From NCBI GenBank assembly GCA_030633305.1, contig DAOVTB010000007.1, forward strand, positions 1 through 57,060: DNA of 57,060 bases, read 5' to 3'. Source of the DNA: Candidatus Muiribacteriota bacterium. GTDB lineage: Bacteria; Muiribacteriota; DAOVTB01. Below, piece after piece: positions 16,491-23,063 of this stretch. How positions within the stretch are numbered: position 1 is the stretch's first letter; each line of letters opens with the position of its first letter. Position numbers and translations under genes: made by a program. The notes beneath the pieces were generated by a model that was not told where the DNA came from, did no database searches, and was given only the letters and a program-made list of their open reading frames with translations.

Positions 16491-16857
16491 ATATTTACTG
16501 CATAATAAATTGGAAGAAAAATCAATTTTTATTGCTTGATTTTTGCATATTCCCTGGTAGAAAAAAACACAGTTAATTCCCATAATTTGCAATCAATTCC
16601 TACCCAAAATGTTCCACAAGGGCACCTCGATAAATATCCATTACACCAATTTCGATCATTTCATTTTTTACTGAAATAAATAACATTATCCGGGTTAATA
16701 CATCACTACAGAACTAATTTTCTTCTTGCACTTTTGCACAGAATTGTCTATCTGGCTCCTTTTTTTGTTTCACCCATTGGGCTAGGGAAATTTTTTGATA
16801 ATCCCTATTATACAACGAAAAAAGTTTTTTTCTATTAAACATCGCCGTTTTTAGTTC
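16491..16857. other. gap without a supported gene
   Basis: It is AT-rich. On the minus strand a short frame reads FISVKNEMIEIGVMDIYRG...LVEHFG, which vaguely recalls the end of a RelE/ParE-type toxin, but there is no start-to-stop ORF of useful length and no ribosome site. At most it is a decayed gene. Confidence 0.3.
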
Positions 16858-18387
16858 TCACTTGAAAGAAGCAAATTCGAGAACATGAATATGAGAAAAT
16901 TTCTTTTCATGGCGGAGAAACAGGCCGGATTTTTTAAAATAATTCTTGAAAACATTACTCGATGATTCAATTTTTCCATTGAAGTAGACTTGTCTGTTCT
17001 CGACCACTAGATAAAATCCATCCTGTTGTATTGTATAATCAAATTTTGATTTTTCTAAGGAACATTTCATCAAATCTAAATTCAGCGGAATTGGAACTGG
17101 AATTGCTTTTACATCTGGCAAATAATGATGAATAGGTGCTGAAAAATAAGACCGTCTTCCAGAATCCAAAATCCATTCTTTATGATCAGATTCAATTAGT
17201 GCTGGCGATATCAAAACTCTCTTTTGATCATTTTTCTGAAGCACTGAAAGATATACACAAGGTTCTCTCCAACTTGATTTTTTTGGAAGAATGAAAAATA
17301 TGGCCATACAAGAAATTGAGGTAATTATGAGTATTAAATTTCTGATTCTTGAATTCTCCAGGCATGAAAAAAAAGAAAGTATGATCAAAACAAATCCAAG
17401 ATAATTTGAACCTAAATACAGTCGTGATAGAATAGATGCTTTGAATAATTTAGAAACTACAAAAAATATCGATGATGGAACAAGGAACCAGCATATCCCA
17501 ACTATGATTGTGTTAAAATTCTTTGAGAGTTTTTTTGCCGAATCACGTTGTAATATTAAAACTGATATTAGTATCAGACTAATAAGAAGTGGAACCAAAG
17601 GAAAAGTTATATTTATCCAAGTAGATAAACTTGCCTCAGGTATGTAATTATAGACAAAACGTTTTCTGAATACCATAATAATCTGATACAAATTTGGGGA
17701 TGATAATATTCCAATAAAAAAAAGACTGCTGATCCATTTTTTTAAAAACACTTTTTTTTGCACAACGCATGCGATTAAAACTAATAAGGATTGTACAAGT
17801 AAAATCGAGCCAAGCAACCAATGTCCATAGATAATAGCAACTGAACAAAACAGATGTAAAACTTGACTTTTTTTACTACCAGTCTGCAGCCAGACTATGA
17901 AATAATATTGTGACGCTATTAGAAATGCAGTTACAAAACCATAAGGTCGAGCTTCAAGAACCGATGTAAACATAAATAAAAATGAAGTACCCAAAAGAGT
18001 CCCATAAAGGGAGAGTTCTCTGGAAAATTTGAGACGATATAAGAAATACTGAAACACACTCCCTGAAGTAATGCATAAAAGGCTGAAAAAACGGAGTATC
18101 CATTCTGTTGACCCAAAAATTTTTGACCAGGCGTGAATCATTATAAAGTATAAAGGACTTTGCCCTTGATAATTAAGTGCACGGTGAAAAGTAGTTTGAA
18201 AGTCTTCAGATATGATCCAGGCAGTTAAGCTTTCATCCAACCATAATCCTGCCGGCAGCCTGGTGCAAATATAATACAAAAGTCCAACAAATAAAATTAA
18301 AAATTGGCTGAAAAACCATACTTTTTCAAATATTTTATGTTTGTTTTTCAAATCTTGCTTTCTTTTTTTATTTGGAAAAACATCCAA
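16858..18387 (-). CDS. GT-C-fold polytopic membrane glycosyltransferase (GT39/ArnT-like)
   Basis: The 509-aa protein has about 11-12 hydrophobic segments. After TM1 a periplasmic loop carries LWLDESLTAWIISE, with the acidic residue typical of GT-C catalytic loops, then YQGQSPLYFIMIHAWSKIFGSTEWILRFFSLL, the usual second-loop pattern of PMT/ArnT-like enzymes using polyprenyl-phosphate sugars. The C-terminal ~130 residues are soluble and periplasmic. The acceptor is unknown. The only in-frame start is a TTG at 18387 with a poor ribosome site, so the start is uncertain. Confidence 0.75.
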   Translation of the reverse strand: MDVFPNKKRKQDLKNKHKIFEKVWFFSQFLILFVGLLYYICTRLPAGLWLDESLTAWIISEDFQTTFHRALNYQGQSPLYFIMIHAWSKIFGSTEWILRFFSLLCITSGSVFQYFLYRLKFSRELSLYGTLLGTSFLFMFTSVLEARPYGFVTAFLIASQYYFIVWLQTGSKKSQVLHLFCSVAIIYGHWLLGSILLVQSLLVLIACVVQKKVFLKKWISSLFFIGILSSPNLYQIIMVFRKRFVYNYIPEASLSTWINITFPLVPLLISLILISVLILQRDSAKKLSKNFNTIIVGICWFLVPSSIFFVVSKLFKASILSRLYLGSNYLGFVLIILSFFSCLENSRIRNLILIITSISCMAIFFILPKKSSWREPCVYLSVLQKNDQKRVLISPALIESDHKEWILDSGRRSYFSAPIHHYLPDVKAIPVPIPLNLDLMKCSLEKSKFDYTIQQDGFYLVVENRQVYFNGKIESSSNVFKNYFKKSGLFLRHEKKFSHIHVLEFASFK

Positions 18388-18461
18388 GTATCCATTTTGA
18401 TTTTAAGCATTTATGAGGCTTGCATGAACCTGCCGTTCCACAATAACTGCTCCATTTCCAA

Positions 18462-18623
18462 TTAGCTATTACTATCAATCGTAGTATCTACATTGTCAGC
18501 TAATGGGACTTTACCCTCTTTTGCATCTTTAGCCATTTTCTTTAACTTCTTTTTTTCTTCCTTTTTCTTCTTCTTTGCAATTTCTTTTTGCCTTTTTTCG
18601 TATGAGTAATTAGGTTTTGCCAT
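18462..18623 (-). CDS. small Lys/Glu-rich conserved-type protein (53 aa)
   Basis: It is too short for the ORF track. ATG at 18623 to TAA at 18462 encodes MAKPNYSYEKRQKEIAKKKKKEEKKKLKK...PLADNVDTTIDSNS. The start (M-x-K-P-x-x-x-x-E-K-R-Q-K-E-x-A-K-K-x-K) is a pattern I recognise from small hypothetical proteins widespread in Gram-negative bacteria. It is highly charged, probably one long helix and cytoplasmic. The function is unknown, and the ribosome site is weak (AAAGG, long spacing). It lies 75 bp upstream of the glycosyltransferase on the same strand. Confidence 0.7.
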   Translation of the reverse strand: MAKPNYSYEKRQKEIAKKKKKEEKKKLKKMAKDAKEGKVPLADNVDTTIDSNS

Positions 18624-18933
18624 TAGAATTCGCTTACCTTTGCTTGGATTTAAATGATGATTACATTAAACTATAACACCCATTATACTGCTTATAACCA
18701 CAATATAATGCATAATTACAATTTTATTTATTTTCATCATTTCTTCTATGATTCTAATCTTTTATCACTAGCATGTCAAACCATGTCTGTACTTTCCGTG
18801 TGTACATAAGTCGATAAATCTATAATCAATTTAAGCAGTTTATCAGACAAGATGAACAACAGTTCATGTAAATAACACTAGGAGTCTGTCTTTTAAACAG
18901 TTTTGAAAATAATATTTTTTTTATTTTTTACTG

Positions 18934-18962
18934 TTGACACTTTTATATTCTTCTGGCATAAT
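18934..18962 (+). promoter_or_regulatory. strong sigma70-type promoter of the second GQ-repeat gene
   Basis: TTGACA, a 17-nt spacer, then CATAAT, inside the block shared with the 15981 promoter. The leader that follows can fold as GCTCT-AAA-AGAGC. Confidence 0.8.
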
Positions 18963-19018
18963 TCAAGGCTCTAAAAGAGCACGAAATCAAAATTCAAGTT
19001 TTTAAGGAGATTAAGAAG

Positions 19019-19414
19019 ATGAAAAAAATATTAGCACTTATTATTTTATTTGTATTTATGTTTGGTGTTGTAGGTTCAATCGATCTTCTCGCTAAAGGAC
19101 ACAAAAAATCAATCTGGAAAAAAATGGCATGCAAGGTTAAAAAGACTGGTGCAGCTGTAAATAACACAGTTAAAGATTCATATGTTTCTGCAAAGAAAAC
19201 TGTGACTGGTAAAAAAGATAAGACTTGGGTAAAAGGTCATTGCACAGTTAAAAATGGTAATAAACATTACACGAAAGGACATTGGAGAAAAGTTAAACAG
19301 ACTGCTTCTCAGGGACCATCTCAAGGAAATAGCCAGGGACCAGTTCAAGGACCTGCACAGGGAAATAACCAGGGGCCATCTCAGGGACCAGGACAAGGAT
19401 CTTCACAAAGATAA
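19019..19414 (+). CDS. small secreted basic protein with xQG repeats, paralogue 2
   Basis: The 131-aa protein has the same layout as the 16064 gene: signal peptide ending near LLAKG, KKTGAAVNN, WVKGHC...YTKGHW, and a longer xQG tail (GPAQGNNQGPSQGPGQGSSQR). The two cysteines are conserved. The extra length comes only from added QG units, as expected from slippage. AAGGAG precedes the ATG. Promoter, leader, gene and terminator were duplicated together, and the copies are now separated by the glycosyltransferase and the 53-aa gene on the other strand. Function unknown. Confidence 0.85.
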   Translation: MKKILALIILFVFMFGVVGSIDLLAKGHKKSIWKKMACKVKKTGAAVNNTVKDSYVSAKKTVTGKKDKTWVKGHCTVKNGNKHYTKGHWRKVKQTASQGPSQGNSQGPVQGPAQGNNQGPSQGPGQGSSQR

Positions 19415-19436
19415 ATTAAAACTAAAATTTAATAAC

Positions 19437-19468
19437 AAAAGCCTTCCTTTTAACAGGAGGGCTTTTTT
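19437..19468 (+). terminator. rho-independent terminator of paralogue 2
   Basis: AAAAGCCTTCCT-TTTAAC-AGGAGGGCTTTT: the counterpart of the 16458 terminator, with one G-T pair. Confidence 0.9.
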
Positions 19469-19584
19469 ATATATGATTAAATTCCCGCAGGATATTTTTA
19501 AAAAATCGCTCCCAGCAAGGAAAGGATACCAAGGATTCCTAGTCTTGACCCAACCATTTTTTTTATGATATAATTCGGAAAGTT

Positions 19585-19740
19585 TTGTGAAGGCCGCCTA
19601 ACTTCTGAAGTGCTGCCCGACGCATTGTTGGCGGGTGTAAACTCGGATAGGTCAACCAGCCTTCGCGGAGTTCCCTGGCGTCTTCTGAAATCATCAGAAT
19701 TACTGTTAACGCAAGTAACGCTGTTAGATTGGTTGTGGAA
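19585..19740. other. GC-richer anomalous segment upstream of the membrane gene
   Basis: About 150 bp are visibly richer in G+C than the surroundings, with short inverted repeats (TTCTGA-AATCA-TCAGAA; CCCG...CGGG). It is open in several frames, so the track shows 19498-19854 on the minus strand and an N-terminal extension of 19610 on the plus strand, but neither frame looks like protein. The adjoining minus-strand sequence at 19498-19560 (CTAGGAATCCTTGGTATCC) is again a ~9-nt-periodic repeat. It is possibly a repeat or structured RNA of foreign origin. Confidence 0.4.
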
Positions 19741-19762
19741 AATCATAAAAAAGGAGTGTTTT

Positions 19763-20329
19763 ATGTGGAGTAGACGGATATTATTGGGATTGTATATTTT
19801 TTGTTTTATTCTTGCCACCTGTGCAATCGCAGGAGTAGGAGCTGGTAGGGGCATGAAGGCTTTTTGGACCAGCTGTGTTTATGGGCCATCTTTTCTCATT
19901 TTGGGTTTAATTTTTTTTACAGGGAGGGCTGTTTTAGAATATCAGGATAAAAAATATTTCAGAATAGCGGTGTATATGGTAATTTTCCTTGTTTTGGGAG
20001 TCAGTTTTCTTATGATAGGAAATCTGCCCCTAAATATAAGCTCAGTACCCTTCATATTATTTGCAGCGCTATATTTTTCTGCTATATTAGTGCTTTCAAA
20101 TATGAACCAGAACTTTTACCTTGCGATTACGACGAATCCAATCGTTGCCAAAACCAAAAGTAAAGTTTCAAGTGGGGTAGAGGTTGCAAAGGCCAAGGTA
20201 TTAACTAAAGTGAAAAATGTTTTGGATAATGTAGAGGCTGCCAAACAAAAAGACAAAGCAGCCGATGAAAATCCGACAACTGAATCCACCGATAAAAATG
20301 AACCCTCGAAAGAGAAGGAAACAGAGTAA
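19763..20329 (+). CDS. four-TM membrane protein with charged cytoplasmic tail
   Basis: I take the start at ATG 19763 (188 aa), which has AAGGAG at the right distance; the ORF-track start 51 codons upstream lies in the anomalous GC-richer segment. There are four hydrophobic helices (about residues 6-27, 37-58, 70-90, 95-115) and then ~70 residues of Lys/Glu-rich, probably helical, tail (VAKAKVLTKVKNVLDNVEAAKQKDKAADE). I recognise no family. It is an inner-membrane protein of unknown role. Confidence 0.7.
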   Translation: MWSRRILLGLYIFCFILATCAIAGVGAGRGMKAFWTSCVYGPSFLILGLIFFTGRAVLEYQDKKYFRIAVYMVIFLVLGVSFLMIGNLPLNISSVPFILFAALYFSAILVLSNMNQNFYLAITTNPIVAKTKSKVSSGVEVAKAKVLTKVKNVLDNVEAAKQKDKAADENPTTESTDKNEPSKEKETE

Positions 20330-20519
20330 AACGAGGTTGAGTCGTCATTAGTGTGTCAAATTGAATTAAGTATTATGTCCCCAGATATTTTCTCATCACT
20401 CAATAAATCGAGCTTTTCAGAAATCATACAGTGTGTTTTGCATCTGAAATTAAAAGTATCTGTAGATTTCATTTTAACATCCAATTAATATAAAAAATAT
20501 TATTCCTTAATCTAGAAAT

Positions 20520-20580
20520 AGTTTAAGACTCACTCAAATTATTTTGTTTTTCTTTCTGCTCTTTTTTTTACTTTTTTAAA
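20520..20580 (-). repeat. diverged partial copy of the structured 3'-end element
   Basis: On the plus strand GTTTAAGACTCACTCAAATTATTTTG then TTTTTCTTTCTGCTC aligns with the end of copy B plus its flank (ATTCAAGATTCGCTCAAGCTATTTTC then TTCCTTGCTC). The cluster at 20520-20885 is therefore a decayed tandem array. The gap 20330-20519 holds nothing I can identify. Confidence 0.45.
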
Positions 20581-20600
20581 CACCAATTCTGGAAACATAT

Positions 20601-20717
20601 TCGGATTCGTACGAAGTGAAGATTGGATTATACAAAGCGATCCAATCCGAGGCGTATTTTTATACGTTGAGGACTGGATCGTTGCATTAAAATTCAAGAT
20701 TCGCTCAAGCTATTTTC
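20601..20717 (-). repeat. structured 3'-end element, copy B
   Basis: Minus-strand sense: CTTGAGCGAATCTTGAATTTT, stem ACGATCCA/TGGATCGC, apical hairpin CGTAT-AAAA-ATACG between TCAA and CCTCGG, then TCCAATCTTCACTTCG. The stems differ in sequence from copies A, C and D but remain paired. The outermost stem is not preserved. Confidence 0.7.
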
Positions 20718-20758
20718 TTCCTTGCTCTTTGTTTTTATTTATTATTTTTTTCAATCCT

Positions 20759-20885
20759 CGTCTGAGAATTGATTGAGATGAAGGTTGGAACTTTCAAGCC
20801 AATTTATGCTGAGGTGTAGTACTCTACTCCGCAAGCATAAATTGGTGCAGAAAGTTTCAAGATTCGCTCAAGCTATTTTCAGACG
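20759..20885 (-). repeat. structured 3'-end element, copy C (complete)
   Basis: Read on the minus strand it starts at the base after the amidohydrolase stop: CGTCTGAAAATAGCTTGAG closes with the far end CTCAATCAATTCTCAGACG. Inside are GAGCGAATCTTGAA, stem TTGAAACTTTC/GAAAGTTCCAA, stem GCACCAATTTATGC/GCATAAATTGGC, and apical GTAG-AGTA-CTAC. The apical stem is GTAG/CTAC versus GTAT/ATAC in A, a compensated change. Confidence 0.8.
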
Positions 20886-22112
20886 TTAGACGTCTAGTCC
20901 TTTTCTCATGGCCTTCTTGTCCACCAATTTTCCGTGGCTCACAACATGAAGAGGCTCTTTATGATACCAGAGTGCTTCATAAACTGTTTTAGCATCAAGA
21001 ACAACAAGGTTAGCTGGAGCACCTTTTTCTACTCTAAATTTAGGAAGGTTAATACAATCAGCTGCATCTATGGTGATCATATCGTAAATTTCTTCCATTT
21101 CAGGGAATGTTGTCATCCATAAAAGATGTACATTCAAAAAACCAACTTCCAGCATATTGTTCTGTCCAAAAGGATAAAATGCATCTGCTATATCATCCTG
21201 TCCAAGACAAACAAGATTACCTTCTGCTCTGAGTTCTTTAACTTTAGCATGAAGTGGTCCAGTATGTGGATCACTTACAACACCCATTCCAGCTTTTTTC
21301 AAAAGAGCGGATATTCTTTTAAAATAAGGAGTGGAATATTGACTCATTGCACGAGCATGATGAGCAAGGTCTCTTCCTGTCCTTTTATCTTTGATCGATC
21401 TAACAGCCATTTTTTCAAGTGTGTGAAGTTGATCACAACCTGCATCATCAACCAGCATTGAAACATCTGCATCAAAATCCTTAGCTATATCAAACATTTC
21501 ATCGATATGAGTCTGTTCATCTTCTACTGTATATTCTATCCATGGAATACCACCAACAACATCACAACCTAATTCCATAGCTTTTCTGATGAGTTTAACA
21601 GTTCCTGGTTCACGAACAACACCGTCTTGAGGAAAAGCAACGATCTGAAGATCCACAATTCCTTCAAATTCTTTTTTCATCTTCAAAAGAGCCTTCACAC
21701 CAATGAGCTTGGCCTTTGAGTCAACATCAGCAAATGCCCTGATATGAGTATTTCCATGAAGTGCTGCTAATTTCAAAGCTTTTCTGACATTTATCATAAT
21801 CGATTTTTCGTTATAATTAGCTTTGACTCTGGAAGCGGCTTCAATCGCAGTCATCGCTCCACCCATATCTCCACTGTGATATTCTAAAAGAGCTTTTGAA
21901 TCAAGCTGTTCAGTGGTATATACTTTACAAAGATGCAAATGAGTATTTACAAATGATTCAGTTACAAGGTTACCTTTTGCATCAATTACTTTTTTCGCTT
22001 TTTCCTTGATAGTTGCAGCAATCTTTTTGATTACACCTTTTTCTACTGCAATGTCTACTTTTCCTTTTCTTTTCCTCAGATGTGCATTCCTTATTATAAG
22101 ATCGTATGCCAT
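20886..22112 (-). CDS. CodA-like amidohydrolase with altered metal ligands
   Basis: The 408-aa protein is of the amidohydrolase superfamily, cytosine-deaminase/AtzC branch: HLHL (metal His pair) at ~58-61, LQIVAFPQDGVVREPGTVKLIRKAMELGCDVVGGIPWIEYT, AHHARAM (third-His region) and LGQDDIADAFYPFGQNNMLEV (metal Asp). Where CodA has HCDE (zinc His plus catalytic Glu) this protein reads LVDD, so one metal ligand and the catalytic Glu are replaced. Cytosine is therefore a doubtful substrate. It sits behind the molybdenum-hydroxylase subunits, which suggests a role in heterocycle (purine/pyrimidine) breakdown. Confidence 0.8.
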   Translation of the reverse strand: MAYDLIIRNAHLRKRKGKVDIAVEKGVIKKIAATIKEKAKKVIDAKGNLVTESFVNTHLHLCKVYTTEQLDSKALLEYHSGDMGGAMTAIEAASRVKANYNEKSIMINVRKALKLAALHGNTHIRAFADVDSKAKLIGVKALLKMKKEFEGIVDLQIVAFPQDGVVREPGTVKLIRKAMELGCDVVGGIPWIEYTVEDEQTHIDEMFDIAKDFDADVSMLVDDAGCDQLHTLEKMAVRSIKDKRTGRDLAHHARAMSQYSTPYFKRISALLKKAGMGVVSDPHTGPLHAKVKELRAEGNLVCLGQDDIADAFYPFGQNNMLEVGFLNVHLLWMTTFPEMEEIYDMITIDAADCINLPKFRVEKGAPANLVVLDAKTVYEALWYHKEPLHVVSHGKLVDKKAMRKGLDV

Positions 22113-22149
22113 TTACTAAATCCTCCTACCCTTTTTGTTTTTTTAATTC

Positions 22150-22175
22150 GGACAGGCACAGGGGCCTGTCCCTAC
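22150..22175 (-). repeat. GTAG-type REP palindrome
   Basis: On the minus strand: GTAG then GGACAGGCCCCTGTGCCTGTCC. The same sequence recurs at 22787, 30369 and 55164. Confidence 0.8.
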
Positions 22176-22197
22176 ATTATATTTTTAGGTTTATTGC

Positions 22198-22222
22198 GGG
22201 AGGGTCACAGACCCTCCCCTAC
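22198..22222 (-). repeat. GTAG-type REP palindrome, second sequence type
   Basis: On the minus strand: GTAG followed by GGGAGGGTC-TGT-GACCCTCCC. Same layout and orientation as the neighbouring REP but with an unrelated stem. Confidence 0.75.
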
Positions 22223-22243
22223 AATATTAACCGTTTTATTCTT

Positions 22244-22280
22244 TTCTCTGCGTCCACCGCGATCTCTGCGCGAGAATCTT
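22244..22280 (-). repeat. 9-nt-periodic array abutting the [2Fe-2S] subunit stop
   Basis: Minus strand, directly after TAA: AAGATTCTCGCGCAGAGATCGCGGTGGACGCAGAG. Confidence 0.75.
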
Positions 22281-22760
22281 TTATTTCTTTCCTTCCTTCA
22301 TATATTTTTGAGCAAGAAGCGCCCCGCTTAAAATCGCTTCATATCCCGTACAACGACAGAAATGTTTTTCGAGAGCATCTTTGATTTCATCGAGTGAAGC
22401 ATCAAGATTATTAGTATATAAAACACATAATTCCATTACAATTCCAGGAATACAATATCCACATTGCACTGCGCCTTCTTCTATAAGAGCAGTCTGAATA
22501 GGATGTAAATCTGTTCCATTAGCCAAACCTTCAACTGTAACGATTTCCGCTCCATCATATTTTTTTGCAGGAAGAACACAACTTCTTTTTGCTTCACCAT
22601 TAACAATCACAGTACAGGCTCCGCAACTTGCATCATCACATCCACGTTTAGTTCCCGTCATCTCAAAATCCTCGCGGATCACGTCTATAAGCTTTTCCCA
22701 CCCTGCTATTTCAATAGTTTTTTTTCTTCCATTAACTTTAAGGGTTATTTTTTCACTCAT
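22281..22760 (-). CDS. molybdenum hydroxylase [2Fe-2S] subunit (XdhC/CoxS-type)
   Basis: This electron-transfer subunit has 159 aa from MSEKITLKVNG, with GGAGG 5 nt before the ATG; the 12 extra track residues come from REP-bearing sequence. The plant-type 2Fe-2S cluster is CDDASCGACTVIVNGEAKRSC (about residues 41-61). The second all-helical 2Fe-2S domain has CGYC and CRC (QCGYCIPGIVMEL...HFCRCTGYEAI). It works with the large subunit encoded upstream. No FAD-binding subunit gene is adjacent, so electrons may leave to a separate acceptor or the FAD subunit lies elsewhere. Confidence 0.93.
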   Translation of the reverse strand: MSEKITLKVNGRKKTIEIAGWEKLIDVIREDFEMTGTKRGCDDASCGACTVIVNGEAKRSCVLPAKKYDGAEIVTVEGLANGTDLHPIQTALIEEGAVQCGYCIPGIVMELCVLYTNNLDASLDEIKDALEKHFCRCTGYEAILSGALLAQKYMKEGKK

Positions 22761-22786
22761 CTTTTCCTCCATCATATCCTGGTCTT

Positions 22787-22812
22787 GGACAGGCACAGGG
22801 GCCTGTCCCTAC
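22787..22812 (-). repeat. GTAG-type REP palindrome
   Basis: Same 26-bp sequence as 22150-22175, just upstream of the [2Fe-2S] gene start. Confidence 0.8.
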
Positions 22813-22844
22813 ATTATTAATTTTTATTTTACTCTTGTTCCAGA

Positions 22845-22907
22845 GGGGTCAAAGCAACTGTGATTTTTTTTGAGACTTCAAAGAAAATTAAAGTTCCATC
22901 TGACCCC
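22845..22907 (+). repeat. GGGGTCA hairpin repeat (family 2), GACTTCAAAG variant
   Basis: GGGGTCAAAGCAACTGTGATTTTTTTTGAGACTTCAAAGAAAATTAAAGTTCCATCTGACCCC. The terminal stem and CAAAGCAACT/AGTTCCAT are conserved; the inner hairpin is a different sequence, shared with the 47195 copy. Confidence 0.8.
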
Positions 22908-22929
22908 ATCTTATTTACTATTTTGTCCT

Positions 22930-23063
22930 TTTTCTTACTCTTTTTTTTAATCCTGTCTAATCTTCTTATTTTTTCTCTGCGCCCTCAGCGATCTCTGCGC
23001 GAGAATTTTCTTTCTTTATTTTTTCTTCATGCCCTTCATGCTCTTCATGGTAAAATCTTCTCT
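22930..23063 (-). repeat. 9-nt-periodic arrays abutting the xdh large-subunit stop
   Basis: Three forms in a row on the minus strand after the TAA: ACCATGAAGAGCATGAAGGGCATGAAG, then ATTCTCGCGCAGAGATCGCTGAGGGCGCAGAG, then GATTAGACAGGATTAA. Together with the REP and family-2 repeats they fill the whole 303-bp gap. Confidence 0.75.

Noticed and set aside
16600-16790. Remnant of a toxin-antitoxin pair on the minus strand
   Set aside because: Only short broken frames with faint resemblance; not enough to call a pseudogene.
19596-19729. Possible integron attC site (GCCTAAC ... GTTAGAT)
   Set aside because: The end boxes fit loosely, but the interior does not fold as an attC stem and there is no integrase or cassette array.
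19498-19854. 118-aa minus-strand ORF
   Set aside because: It crosses the GC-richer island and the start of the membrane-protein gene; the end (GILGILSLLG) is a translated periodic repeat and there is no ribosome site.
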